56,305 nt of DNA, taken from assembly GCF_024305175.1 (NCBI RefSeq), contig NZ_JAMWYY010000016.1:1-56305 (forward strand), written 5' to 3'. Below are positions 44,520-52,664 of the stretch, piece by piece. Made by a program: the position numbers and the translations under genes. Position 1 is the first letter of the stretch; each line of letters starts with the position of its first letter. The notes beneath the pieces are model-generated. The model worked only from the letters and a program-made list of their open reading frames with translations. It made no database searches and was not told the DNA's origin. Origin of the DNA: Flavobacterium sp. Its GTDB lineage: Bacteria; Bacteroidota; Bacteroidia; Flavobacteriales; Flavobacteriaceae.

Positions 44520-46010
44520 TTATGTATTCTCTACCGTTTCATCGGTATGTGCAGGCAATAGCCTTTTAGGGTCATAACCAAACAAATGGTTCTTTTTAAT
44601 TAGGTCGGCAATACCTTCCGGCAGCATGTGCTCCCATCCGCTTTGTCCTTTATTAATCATTTTAAGCACTTCTCTTGAGAAAATTTCAAGATATTCTTCT
44701 TTAACCCCCGGTATATCTACCACTTTGCCGTTGAACTTAAAGAACTTATATAGCTCTTTCATCCTTGGGTGTACTTTAAGGTTTTCCGAGTTTATAATAG
44801 TACCGTCTTCATCTTTCATAGGGTATAAAAATACCTTAAGGTCGCGGTAAAACAGCTTACCAAAGGCTTCGAGTATTCCTCCGCTAAGATGGCGGTAATA
44901 CTTTTCGTCAAAAATATCAATAAGGTTATTTACTCCCATTGCAAGCCCCATACGGGCTTTGGTGTAGTTACTGAAGTATTCTACAACTTTATAATATTCC
45001 TGGAAGTTAGATATCATTACCGTTTGCCCGATAGAGCAAAGCAGCTCGGCCCTGTCTAAAAAGTCGCGTTCATCAATCTCGCCTTCGCTCCGCAGGTTAG
45101 ATAGGGTAATTTCAAAAACAACAAGTGTTTTCTCTTTATCCACCTTATTTTCTTCAAGGAACATCTCATGCGATTTTTGCAGGATATCCATATTAACTTT
45201 AGTAACAGGACGGAAACTGCCACGCAGCGCAAGTATATTTTTTTTGTATAATACTGCGGCAGGCAGCACGTTGTGCCCGTCAGGGTTAAACATAACCGCA
45301 TCGGTCATACCGTTCTTTACAAGCTGTAGGCTCATCAAGCGGTTATCTACATTGGCAAAGCGTGGGCCCGAAAAGTTGATGGTGTCTATTTCAAGCTGGT
45401 CTTTATCAAGGTGGTCATATAGGTAGCGTAGTAGTTTTTTTGGGTCATTGTACTTATAAAAAGCACCATATATAAGGTTAACACCCAATATACCTAGGGT
45501 TTCCTGCTGCAGCCTTGCATCATTCTCCTTAAAACGGATGTGCAGTATTATTTCGTTATAATCTTCATCCGGCTCTACCTGATATTTTATACCAACCCAG
45601 CCGTGTCCTTTAAATTGCTTAGCAAAATCTATGGTGGCTACAGTGTTGGCATAGCTAAAAAACATTTTATGGGGGTGTTTCTCCCTTTTTAGCCTGCTTT
45701 CTATAATCTTAACCTCGTGGGTCAGCATTTTCTTCAGCCTGCTTTCGGTAACGTAACGCCCGTCGTCCTCAACGCCATAAATGGCATCGCTGAAGTCTTT
45801 ATCATAAGCCGACATGGCTTTTGCTATGGTTCCTGAAGAACCGCCTGCACGAAAAAAATGCCTTACGGTTTCCTGGCCTGCGCCAATTTCAGAAAATGTA
45901 CCGTAAATATTTTCGTTCAGGTTAATGCGTAAAGTCTTGTCTTTTATAGAAGGTACGTGTTCTATGATTTTATCGCCCTTAAGGGTAATGTCTTTGTCCG
46001 TTAACTTCAT
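44520..46010 (-). CDS. Conserved soluble protein of unknown function, about 57 kDa
   Basis: A 496-residue soluble protein with no signal peptide and no membrane helix. Visible segments include GTFSEIGAGQETVRHFFRAGGSSGTIAKAMSAYDK (about 36-70), an SYANTVATIDF stretch, and RADL-free, globular alpha/beta composition throughout. Homologues carry labels such as TonB-dependent receptor or nicotinate-nucleotide adenylyltransferase. Neither fits: there is no barrel, plug or TonB box, and no HxGH motif. The serine/glycine-rich GAGQET...GGSSGT region may be a nucleotide or cofactor site; that is inference. A -33/-7 promoter pair lies directly upstream. Confidence 0.75.
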   Translation of the reverse strand: MKLTDKDITLKGDKIIEHVPSIKDKTLRINLNENIYGTFSEIGAGQETVRHFFRAGGSSGTIAKAMSAYDKDFSDAIYGVEDDGRYVTESRLKKMLTHEVKIIESRLKREKHPHKMFFSYANTVATIDFAKQFKGHGWVGIKYQVEPDEDYNEIILHIRFKENDARLQQETLGILGVNLIYGAFYKYNDPKKLLRYLYDHLDKDQLEIDTINFSGPRFANVDNRLMSLQLVKNGMTDAVMFNPDGHNVLPAAVLYKKNILALRGSFRPVTKVNMDILQKSHEMFLEENKVDKEKTLVVFEITLSNLRSEGEIDERDFLDRAELLCSIGQTVMISNFQEYYKVVEYFSNYTKARMGLAMGVNNLIDIFDEKYYRHLSGGILEAFGKLFYRDLKVFLYPMKDEDGTIINSENLKVHPRMKELYKFFKFNGKVVDIPGVKEEYLEIFSREVLKMINKGQSGWEHMLPEGIADLIKKNHLFGYDPKRLLPAHTDETVENT

Positions 46011-46028
46011 AGCTTATATGTTCTATTG

Positions 46029-46063
46029 CAAAGTTAAAGAATCAAAGACTCTAATAAAACAAA
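46029..46063 (-). promoter_or_regulatory. Promoter of the 496-residue unknown protein
   Basis: Minus strand: TTTG (46063-46060), 23 bases, TAACTTTG (46036-46029). This fits the flavobacterial consensus and ends 18 bases before the ATG at 46010. Confidence 0.62.
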
Positions 46064-46069
46064 TAATGT

Positions 46070-46077
46070 TATTTTTG
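46070..46077 (+). promoter_or_regulatory. -7 box before the MBL-fold gene
   Basis: TATTTTTG (TAnnTTTG) lies 18 bases before the TTG start at 46096; no well-spaced -33 element. Confidence 0.42.
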
Positions 46078-46095
46078 TAAAAAAATCAGCTTATT

Positions 46096-46860
46096 TTGAA
46101 GGTTCGTTTTTTAGGTACAGGAACATCTCAGGGCATACCGGTAATAGGGTCTGACCACCCGGTTTGCCTTAGCAGTGACCCGAGAGACAAACGCCTGCGC
46201 GTAAGTGTATGGATGTACTGGGAGGGCGCTTCTTATGTTATAGACTGCGGGCCTGATTTCAGGCAGCAGATGCTGGTTTCAGGTTGCGGGAGGTTAGACG
46301 GCATATTATTCACCCACGAACACGCCGACCATACTGCCGGGCTTGACGATATACGCCCTTTTTTCTTCCGGCAGGGTGATATACCCGTTTATGCACAGAA
46401 AAGGGTAATAGAAAGCCTTAAAAAGCGTTTTGATTATATTTTTGAAGAGGAGAATAAATATCCCGGGGCACCATCTGTAAAGGTTAATGAAGTAAACGCG
46501 CATGAACCTTTTGCGATAGCTGATAAAACAGCAGTGCCAGTACTGGCCTATCATGGCTCTCTAGAGGTGTTTGGCTACAGGGTAGGGGCGTTTGCCTACC
46601 TTACCGATGTAAAGCATATAGTGCCTGATGAAATAGAAAAGCTTAAAGGCGTAAAAGTTTTAGTGGTAAGTGCACTTAGGTTTGAGCCGCATGCTACCCA
46701 TTTTAATATAGAAGATGCCCTGCAACTGATTAGCGAAGTAAAGCCTGAAAAGGCTTACCTGACGCATATAAGCCACCTGATGGGGTTTCATGCCGAAGTG
46801 GAGGGCATGCTTCCCGAAAATGTTTTTCTTGCTTATGATAACCTTGAAATAACCATATAG
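46096..46860 (+). CDS. MBL-fold metallo-hydrolase (PhnP-like phosphodiesterase)
   Basis: A 254-residue metallo-beta-lactamase-fold enzyme resembling PhnP and tRNase Z-like phosphodiesterases. The N-terminal GTGTSQGIPVIG is typical of PhnP. THEHADHTAG carries the HxHxDH metal site, and later DV and HISH residues complete it. PhnP hydrolyses cyclic ribose phosphates, but no phn genes are near, so the substrate is open. The start is a TTG; there is no ATG before the conserved MKVRFLGTGTS sequence. Seven bases separate it from the next gene. Confidence 0.88.
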   Translation: MKVRFLGTGTSQGIPVIGSDHPVCLSSDPRDKRLRVSVWMYWEGASYVIDCGPDFRQQMLVSGCGRLDGILFTHEHADHTAGLDDIRPFFFRQGDIPVYAQKRVIESLKKRFDYIFEEENKYPGAPSVKVNEVNAHEPFAIADKTAVPVLAYHGSLEVFGYRVGAFAYLTDVKHIVPDEIEKLKGVKVLVVSALRFEPHATHFNIEDALQLISEVKPEKAYLTHISHLMGFHAEVEGMLPENVFLAYDNLEITI

Positions 46861-46867
46861 TTACCTG

Positions 46868-47368
46868 ATGAAAAAGAATTTATACCTATACCTTTTTATT
46901 TTTTCGTTACTGATAAACATTTTTACTTACATGTACTTTAGTAACCGGCTTGCTTTTGAAGAAAAACGTAATACATCGGTTTCAGGTAAAATAAAAAAGC
47001 TTGAGGACAGCCTGGCAGTAAATAAAGACCTTTTAGAGAGAGCTAATTATTTCTCGTTAAACCAAAACCTGAACGCCCGCAATTATTTCAGGGACCAGGA
47101 TGCTGACCAGATAGCCATAAAAGTAAGGGACGGGCTTTATAAACTGAATAATAATGAAGCAGGTAACCCGCTTATTACATACCCGTCAATTAATAATGCA
47201 CCGTTCCGCATTAATAAGATAAAAGTGCTGAATAACCGTTGGGTTATAGCCGATTTTACTGATGGTAAAATGTGGGGAGAAGTACTAATAAAATACTTTA
47301 TAGAAGACAACGGCGAGGTTAGTTATGAGACTGTTGAAACCCTTGTGCATACCCATAGCATGTATTAA
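46868..47368 (+). CDS. Single-pass membrane protein of unknown function
   Basis: A 166-residue protein with an N-terminal membrane anchor (about 5-24), a short coiled coil (about 30-60, EEKRNTSVSGKIKKLEDSLAVNK region) and a periplasmic C-terminal domain with a WVIADFTDGKMWGEVLIKY stretch. I do not recognise the family. It follows the MBL gene by seven bases and is almost certainly co-transcribed. Confidence 0.75.
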   Translation: MKKNLYLYLFIFSLLINIFTYMYFSNRLAFEEKRNTSVSGKIKKLEDSLAVNKDLLERANYFSLNQNLNARNYFRDQDADQIAIKVRDGLYKLNNNEAGNPLITYPSINNAPFRINKIKVLNNRWVIADFTDGKMWGEVLIKYFIEDNGEVSYETVETLVHTHSMY

Positions 47369-47369
47369 A

Positions 47370-47377
47370 TATTTTTG
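47370..47377 (+). promoter_or_regulatory. -7 box before the lipoprotein gene at 47406
   Basis: TATTTTTG with a possible TTG at 47343-47345 (24-base spacer), 28 bases before the ATG, so this gene may be transcribed separately from the MBL operon. Confidence 0.42.
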
Positions 47378-47405
47378 TACTTTTAGTTCCCAATTTTAAC
47401 CGGAT

Positions 47406-47894
47406 ATGAAAAAGCTGTTAGCACTGGCTGCTGTTATCTTTTTGTTTTGCGCCTGCGATTTTATGCTGAAAGAGCGTGACGACGACAGTACTGTTATGCC
47501 TGCCGATAAAAAGGTAATGCTGGGTACTGATAAAGACGCTAACGGCTGTGTACTCTCTGCGGGTTACAGGTGGTCGGTCATCCGTAACGAATGTATACGG
47601 GTATTTGAAGAGGGCTACCGCCTTAACAGTATTGAAGAGCTTAAAAGTGAAGGCATATCTAAAAGTGCATTTATCATTTTTGAGGAGAACGGTAACCGAG
47701 CCGAATTATTCCTGCCTGAAGAACATACAGGCATCCTCTTAAAGCGCGAAAAAGAGGGAACACCTTATAAAAATAATGTATGGACACTGCAAATGCAAAA
47801 TGGTTACTCGTTACTTAAAAACGGAATGTTGCAATATGCCGGTGCAGCTATAGAGGAACAACAAATAACAGGAGACGATAAAGAAGAAAGCTAA
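47406..47894 (+). CDS. Putative lipoprotein of unknown function
   Basis: A 162-residue protein with a signal peptide and probable lipobox around FCAC (cysteines 15 and 17), followed by an acidic linker. It then contains a conserved-looking GYRWSVIRNECIRVFEEGYRL segment with paired cysteines. The C-terminal half is beta-rich and ends in an acidic tail. Function unknown. Its last codons form the left arm of a 15-base perfect hairpin. Confidence 0.72.
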   Translation: MKKLLALAAVIFLFCACDFMLKERDDDSTVMPADKKVMLGTDKDANGCVLSAGYRWSVIRNECIRVFEEGYRLNSIEELKSEGISKSAFIIFEENGNRAELFLPEEHTGILLKREKEGTPYKNNVWTLQMQNGYSLLKNGMLQYAGAAIEEQQITGDDKEES

Positions 47895-47916
47895 GTGTAA
47901 ACTTAGCTTTCTTCTT
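47881..47916. terminator. Convergent hairpin between the lipoprotein and esterase genes
   Basis: A perfect 15-base stem AAGAAGAAAGCTAAG / CTTAGCTTTCTTCTT around a six-base loop overlaps the end of the lipoprotein gene. T tracts are short, so termination strength is uncertain. Confidence 0.7.
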
Positions 47917-47941
47917 ATATGAATATATTTAGAGCCAAAAA

Positions 47942-48598
47942 TCAAGCTGTTTTCTCCATCCAGCTAAGTAGATCGTAAAAATTTTGCGGAGCAACACCGT
48001 GTCCAACCGGATATTCATGGTATTCAGTTTCGATGCCTGAATCCCTGAAAAACTCAGGTGCTTTACGCGCCCAATCTACAGGTATAACCTGGTCTGCCGT
48101 ACCATGTGATATAAATAGCTTTAATTTGGCAAGCTCATCTTTACTATATTCTTTACCTGCTATTTCAGTATTAAGGTAGCCGCTTAGTGCTGCAACCCTT
48201 TGTATTTTTTGTGGATAAGTTATTGCAACTGCATAGCTGAGTATGGCGCCCTGGCTAAAGCCTATAAGCGTTATTTTTTCTCTATCAATTGGGTATGTGT
48301 CAATAAGCTCATCAATAAATTTTGAGATAAGGTCGCGTGAGGCTACCGCCTGCACCTCATCAGAAAATTTATTCATGCCCGCATCAAAATTAATGGCATA
48401 CCACGCATTACCGTAGGGCGGTAAGCTGTAGGGAGCGCGTGCCGAAACTATTAAATATTCGCCCGGCAATTGTTCTGCAAACGAAAAAAGATCTTCCTCG
48501 TTACTGCCGTAGCCATGCAAAAGCAAGAGTAGCGGGTTTTTGTCTTTTTTTACTTTTGGCTGCCTTACAAGGTGGTATAGTAATAAATTATTCTGCAT
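47942..48598 (-). CDS. Alpha/beta-hydrolase, phospholipase/carboxylesterase family
   Basis: A 218-residue cytosolic esterase of the YpfH/Est family. The triad is Ser in LIGFSQGAIL, Asp in HGTADQVIPV and His in YPVGHGVAPQN, with LLLLHGYGSNEED as the oxyanion-hole segment. It hydrolyses short carboxylic esters. Its ATG overlaps the TAA of the DUF4870 gene (TAATG), and it is the last gene of the five-gene minus-strand operon. Confidence 0.9.
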   Translation of the reverse strand: MQNNLLLYHLVRQPKVKKDKNPLLLLLHGYGSNEEDLFSFAEQLPGEYLIVSARAPYSLPPYGNAWYAINFDAGMNKFSDEVQAVASRDLISKFIDELIDTYPIDREKITLIGFSQGAILSYAVAITYPQKIQRVAALSGYLNTEIAGKEYSKDELAKLKLFISHGTADQVIPVDWARKAPEFFRDSGIETEYHEYPVGHGVAPQNFYDLLSWMEKTA

Positions 48599-48924
48599 TA
48601 TAAACCTTTAAAAATTTTTTGAAAAAACGGGCCCAAAACAGGTACAAGGTACATTTGGCCCTGCACAGCGCCAATAAACCCATATATCCACAATATAAAG
48701 AAAAAAAGATAGAAAGCTGATGAAACCATCCAGCTGTCAAAATAGCCGATAGGATAGCCCAATGTAAAGAATAACAGAATGATACCCAAAGCCTGCCTTA
48801 TGTGGAATGAAGCAAAAATATTCTTCTTGTCGTTGTTCATCACTATAGCTATTACCGAACCGAAAATAGTAAGATAGCTTACTATGGCTATAGTTTTTCC
48901 TTCTTCAACTGTATTGTAATTCAT
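48598..48924 (-). CDS. DUF4870 membrane protein
   Basis: A 108-residue membrane protein with three helices and the DUF4870 pattern (YLTIFGSVIAIVMN...FASFHIRQALGIILL). Such proteins are labelled import components by similarity, without demonstrated function. The ATG at 48924 is one base after the stop of the lipoprotein gene; a TTG at 48933 would overlap it. Confidence 0.82.
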   Translation of the reverse strand: MNYNTVEEGKTIAIVSYLTIFGSVIAIVMNNDKKNIFASFHIRQALGIILLFFTLGYPIGYFDSWMVSSAFYLFFFILWIYGFIGAVQGQMYLVPVLGPFFQKIFKGL

Positions 48925-48925
48925 A

Positions 48926-49360
48926 TCAGTCAACTTTTATAATGCTTTTAGATTCTATGTCAGTCCTTTTGTCAAATATAACATCATAGTAAGCGGCTTT
49001 ACCCCCTTTACTATTCAACTCAATTGTTTGCCTGCCGTATTCAATATTCTTTTTATCGAAAACCTTAAAAGTAAGTACATCATTAAAATCTTTCTCTGTT
49101 ATTATGTAAATTACAAGCATGTTGTTATTACCTACAGAGTCTTTTTCTATGCGGTATTTACCAATATTTATTCCTTTTTCTTTCAGGGAGTCCGAGAGAA
49201 TTATTTTACTATCCAGTGTGCCATCCACACCTTCTGCAACTCCGTCTATAAACTCTGTGGCGGTTTCGCCCATAGCTTTTCCACTTTTATTTACTGTCTC
49301 TTTAGCTTTTTCGCAGGAAAAGACAGTTATAATTAATAGTAATCCGAGGAGCTTTTTCAT
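48926..49360 (-). CDS. Small lipoprotein of unknown function
   Basis: A 144-residue lipoprotein (lipobox TVFSC at about residue 16) with a charged N-terminal region (KAKETVNKSGKAMGETATEF) and a beta-rich C-terminal domain. I do not recognise the family. It lies four bases downstream of the dihydroorotase-like gene. Confidence 0.72.
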   Translation of the reverse strand: MKKLLGLLLIITVFSCEKAKETVNKSGKAMGETATEFIDGVAEGVDGTLDSKIILSDSLKEKGINIGKYRIEKDSVGNNNMLVIYIITEKDFNDVLTFKVFDKKNIEYGRQTIELNSKGGKAAYYDVIFDKRTDIESKSIIKVD

Positions 49361-49364
49361 GCTA

Positions 49365-50621
49365 TTATTTTTTCAGGATTAATTTTCCGTTATTGTAGAT
49401 ACCATAGGCCTTGCCTTTAAGCTTTTGCCCTAAAAAAGCAGAGTTTTTCGATTTGGAAAGTATATCTGCCTTTGTAAAAGTATACTCGGTATCAGGGTTA
49501 AAGAGTGTTAGGTTCGCTTTACTTCCCTCGGCAATAGTGTTGTCTTCAATCCCGAATAAAGCTTTGCCGGCGGTTAGTTTTTCTATAACAGTATCTAATG
49601 GTAGTACAGTTAGCAATGCCCCAAAAGCACTTTCAAGCCCTATTGTACCGTCTTTGGCAAGGTCAATCTCCAGCTTTTTGTTTTCTATATCAATAGGGTT
49701 GTGGTCAGATGTTATCATATCTATAGTTCCGTCCAGCACGCCATCAATAAGTGCCTGCCTTTCTGTTTCGGGACGAAGTGGCGGCGCAACTTTATAGCGG
49801 GTATCAAAGCCGGTAAGCACTTCATCGGTTAAAAAGAGGTGATGTACTGCAACGCTGCACGTTACATTCAGTCCCTTTGCTTTTGCCTCACGGATAAGCT
49901 GTACCGATTTGCCTGCAGAAACGGTAGGTATATGCATTTTACCTCCTGTATATTCCAACAGGAAAAGGTTGCGGGCTATTTGTAGTTCTTCAGCTAAAGC
50001 AGGTATGCCCTTAAGTCCGAGCTTTGTGCTTACCGCACCTTCGTGTACAACCCCTTTGCCTTTAATTTTTTCGTCTAGCGCATAGGCAATAACAAGCCCG
50101 TTAAAATACTGTACATATTGCAACGCAATTTTTAGTATGTTAGCATCGGCAATGGGTTTGTTATAATCCCCGAAAGCTACTGCACCTGCATTCTGCATAT
50201 CAAATAATTCGGCTATGTCCTTCCCTTCGCTTCCTTTTGTTAGCGCACCAATAGGATAAAGGCTTGTGGCGTGCCCGGCTGCTTTAGCTTTTAAAAAATG
50301 AATGTCTGCCTGTGTGTCGGCTATAGGGTTGCCTGTAGGCTGAAGGGCAACGGCTGTAAATCCGCTTAAAGCAGCGGTGTTTAAACCATTTGCAATGGTT
50401 TCACGATCCTCAAAACCAGGTTCACCAAAATTTACAGAGCTATCAAACCATCCTTGCGAAATGTGCAGGTTTTCCAGTTCCAGAATCTCAAATCCGGGTT
50501 CAGGTGTTATATCTTTTCCTATTTGCTTAATAATGCCGTTTTCAATTTTAATATCGGTTACAGTTCCGTTTAAAGCACTGCTTTTGTCTGTAACAACGGC
50601 ATTTTTAATTAGTAGGTTCAT
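49365..50621 (-). CDS. Dihydroorotase-like protein with a degenerate metal site
   Basis: A 418-residue amidohydrolase of the type I dihydroorotase family. Alignment by eye to B. subtilis PyrC shows the HxH motif DVHVHLREPG replaced by DSSVNFGEPG, so both metal histidines and the substrate-binding arginine are gone. The VAHCED histidine is replaced by tyrosine (IAYALDEK) and the APH histidine by isoleucine (DHNPI). The second-metal His (MHIPT) and the late catalytic Asp (TSDH) remain. It is therefore probably not a dihydroorotase. It is translationally coupled (ATGA) to the BatA-like gene. Confidence 0.85.
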   Translation of the reverse strand: MNLLIKNAVVTDKSSALNGTVTDIKIENGIIKQIGKDITPEPGFEILELENLHISQGWFDSSVNFGEPGFEDRETIANGLNTAALSGFTAVALQPTGNPIADTQADIHFLKAKAAGHATSLYPIGALTKGSEGKDIAELFDMQNAGAVAFGDYNKPIADANILKIALQYVQYFNGLVIAYALDEKIKGKGVVHEGAVSTKLGLKGIPALAEELQIARNLFLLEYTGGKMHIPTVSAGKSVQLIREAKAKGLNVTCSVAVHHLFLTDEVLTGFDTRYKVAPPLRPETERQALIDGVLDGTIDMITSDHNPIDIENKKLEIDLAKDGTIGLESAFGALLTVLPLDTVIEKLTAGKALFGIEDNTIAEGSKANLTLFNPDTEYTFTKADILSKSKNSAFLGQKLKGKAYGIYNNGKLILKK

Positions 50622-52543
50622 TTTACAAATTTTTGAATAAGAAGTTCAAGTAATAAAAAAATAAGCGTACCTATTATAAACCACTTCCAAAGCTCATTGG
50701 CAGTACGTTCCGATTGTATATCGTTATATACTGTGGCTAAAGAGTCTGTAATGGTATAATCATTTAGTATCCGGCTGCTTTGCTGGTAAAGGTTGCTTTC
50801 AGTACGGGCATGGTTAAAGCTGATATCTTTCAGTTTCTCATCGCCCTTATATACGGCATAATTGCCACTTTCTTCTGGGTAATCTCCGAAAGACAGCTTT
50901 ACCTTATTGCTCAGAACCTGCTGCATCGGTATAAAGTCAGTAGTTTCATTACGTACGGTTACAACCTCATCTTTAGAGAGCACAGCATCGAGTAAAAGGC
51001 TTTCACCTTTGCCGATAGTTATAGCATTAATGCCTGTACGGCTGTTGTTTTGCGCCATGTTATAGAGCGTAGGCACAATCAACGGGGAATTTCTGAAGTT
51101 ACTGTTGTTATTGTTTAAAGGCGCAGCAAAAGCATATATATTACCGAGTTTGTTGGTGGCAGAGGCAAGGAAAGGTGAACCATCGGCATAAGATAATACC
51201 GCAGCACCATTATTAAGAGTAAATCCTGAATTAGTTTCAGGATACTGGAAATTATCAGTCCTTTTTTCAAATGTACTTAGATAGAGCGGATGGCTGAAAG
51301 CTATCTTTGTTATCTGTTTTTTTGTATTTACAGGCCCTGAATAGGTAATACCTGCTATGCCTGTAGTAAGGCTGTTGAGGTTTTGAGCAGTAGCTTCCTT
51401 AGCGGGAATGATTACTATGTTACCGCCTTTTTCATAGAACGATTTAAGAGTTGTGACAAGCGACTGCGGAATTTCCTGTAGTTCGTTAAGGAGTATTGCG
51501 TCCTGTTTCTCGAGTGCATTATAATCAAGCTTACGTAATTCTGAGGCTGTAAAATTGAATTCATCTTCAGTATAAATGCGTTTGAGGAAATCATTTTGTG
51601 CCGTTTCGCCTATGGCAGTAACATTTAATTTTTCAGGGTTAGAAATGCTGAAAAAGTAAGTGTTATCATAAGCAAGGCTTTTATCATCAATGCTTACATA
51701 TCCATGAAAATCTGTTTTTGGTATGGTAAACGTAGCAGCTTGTTTTTGCTCATTAAATTTTACAACTGTTTTAGCTGTAAGGTTTTTACCGTTATACAGT
51801 GCTATAGGTATTTCATTTTCTACTTGGCCAAAAGCCTGTAGCGTAACATTTATCTCATAAAAGTTATCCAGTACCTGGGCAATGTAAACGCTGTCAACAG
51901 AAACATTTACCTTATTCTCAGCTTCGGGTGTAATAAAATAAACGGGACTGTCGGGGCTTAATGAGCTTATATCTTCGGGACGCAGGTTTACGGCATCAGT
52001 AATAATAATAATATCCCTTCCCGCAGAAGGATTTTTAGCCTGTGCTTTGGTAAGCAGGAAATCAGGGCGGAAAGGTACATCTGTGTATTTAAGGTTTTGC
52101 AATTCTTTCTGCACCGAACGTACATCAGTATCCCAGTAAGCAGAAGTATTGGTAATTACAGAGAATGTTTTATCATCCGGAGTGCTTTCCAGTATATCCT
52201 GTACAGCCCTTTTAAGCAGCTCGCCTTTGCTGCCTTTGGCCTGCATACTGAAAGAATTGTCTAACAGTATCACCATTTCATTGCCCTTGTTAGCATCTCC
52301 AGCCGCTTTAAAATAAGGCTGTGCAAATGCTATGATAAGGCAGGTTAGCAACAATAGTCTTGTAAAGAGTAGCAGCCATTTTTTTATGACAGAGCTTTTG
52401 CGGGTTTGCATGCTTAGCTCCTTTAAGAACTTAACATTGGTAAAGTATTGTTTTTGAAAACGCCGCAGTTGAAATAAATGCACCACAATGGGTATAACCA
52501 GCAGGAAAAGGAAGTAAAGGATTTCCGGGTGTTTAAACTGCAT
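50618..52543 (-). CDS. BatA-domain, vWA-like membrane protein
   Basis: A 641-residue protein from the ATG at 52543, where MQFKHPEILYFLFLLVIPIVVHLFQLRR is the usual start of BatA-type proteins; an ORF start at 52615 adds an unrelated leader. Two N-terminal helices flank a short loop. A von Willebrand A-like domain follows with the metal site DNSFSM (about 90-97) and TDAVNL, then a beta-rich and glutaminase-like region (about 320-480), and a last membrane helix at the C-terminus. Bat proteins are linked to aerotolerance and envelope stress. It heads the five-gene operon. Confidence 0.82.
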   Translation of the reverse strand: MQFKHPEILYFLFLLVIPIVVHLFQLRRFQKQYFTNVKFLKELSMQTRKSSVIKKWLLLFTRLLLLTCLIIAFAQPYFKAAGDANKGNEMVILLDNSFSMQAKGSKGELLKRAVQDILESTPDDKTFSVITNTSAYWDTDVRSVQKELQNLKYTDVPFRPDFLLTKAQAKNPSAGRDIIIITDAVNLRPEDISSLSPDSPVYFITPEAENKVNVSVDSVYIAQVLDNFYEINVTLQAFGQVENEIPIALYNGKNLTAKTVVKFNEQKQAATFTIPKTDFHGYVSIDDKSLAYDNTYFFSISNPEKLNVTAIGETAQNDFLKRIYTEDEFNFTASELRKLDYNALEKQDAILLNELQEIPQSLVTTLKSFYEKGGNIVIIPAKEATAQNLNSLTTGIAGITYSGPVNTKKQITKIAFSHPLYLSTFEKRTDNFQYPETNSGFTLNNGAAVLSYADGSPFLASATNKLGNIYAFAAPLNNNNSNFRNSPLIVPTLYNMAQNNSRTGINAITIGKGESLLLDAVLSKDEVVTVRNETTDFIPMQQVLSNKVKLSFGDYPEESGNYAVYKGDEKLKDISFNHARTESNLYQQSSRILNDYTITDSLATVYNDIQSERTANELWKWFIIGTLIFLLLELLIQKFVK

Positions 52544-52560
52544 TCTGATTTTTAGTTTGT

Positions 52561-52593
52561 CAAAAATACTAATTTTTATTCTAAATATGCCAA
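52561..52593 (-). promoter_or_regulatory. Promoter of the BatA-like operon
   Basis: Minus strand: TTG (52593-52591), 22 bases, TATTTTTG (52568-52561), ending 18 bases before the ATG at 52543. It fits the flavobacterial consensus. Confidence 0.65.
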
Positions 52594-52632
52594 GTAATTG
52601 CGGGGTGTAATGCAAATAAGGCTTTAATTACC

Positions 52633-52640
52633 TATTTTTG
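52633..52640 (+). promoter_or_regulatory. -7 box before the lactonase gene
   Basis: TATTTTTG (TAnnTTTG) lies 25 bases before the ATG at 52665; no suitably spaced -33 element is visible. Confidence 0.42.
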
Positions 52641-52664
52641 TTTTAACGACCCAAACCACTTACA

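Noticed and set aside
44520..46010. TonB-dependent receptor or NaMN adenylyltransferase assignment
   Set aside because: No signal peptide, plug, barrel or TonB box, and no nucleotidyltransferase HxGH motif.
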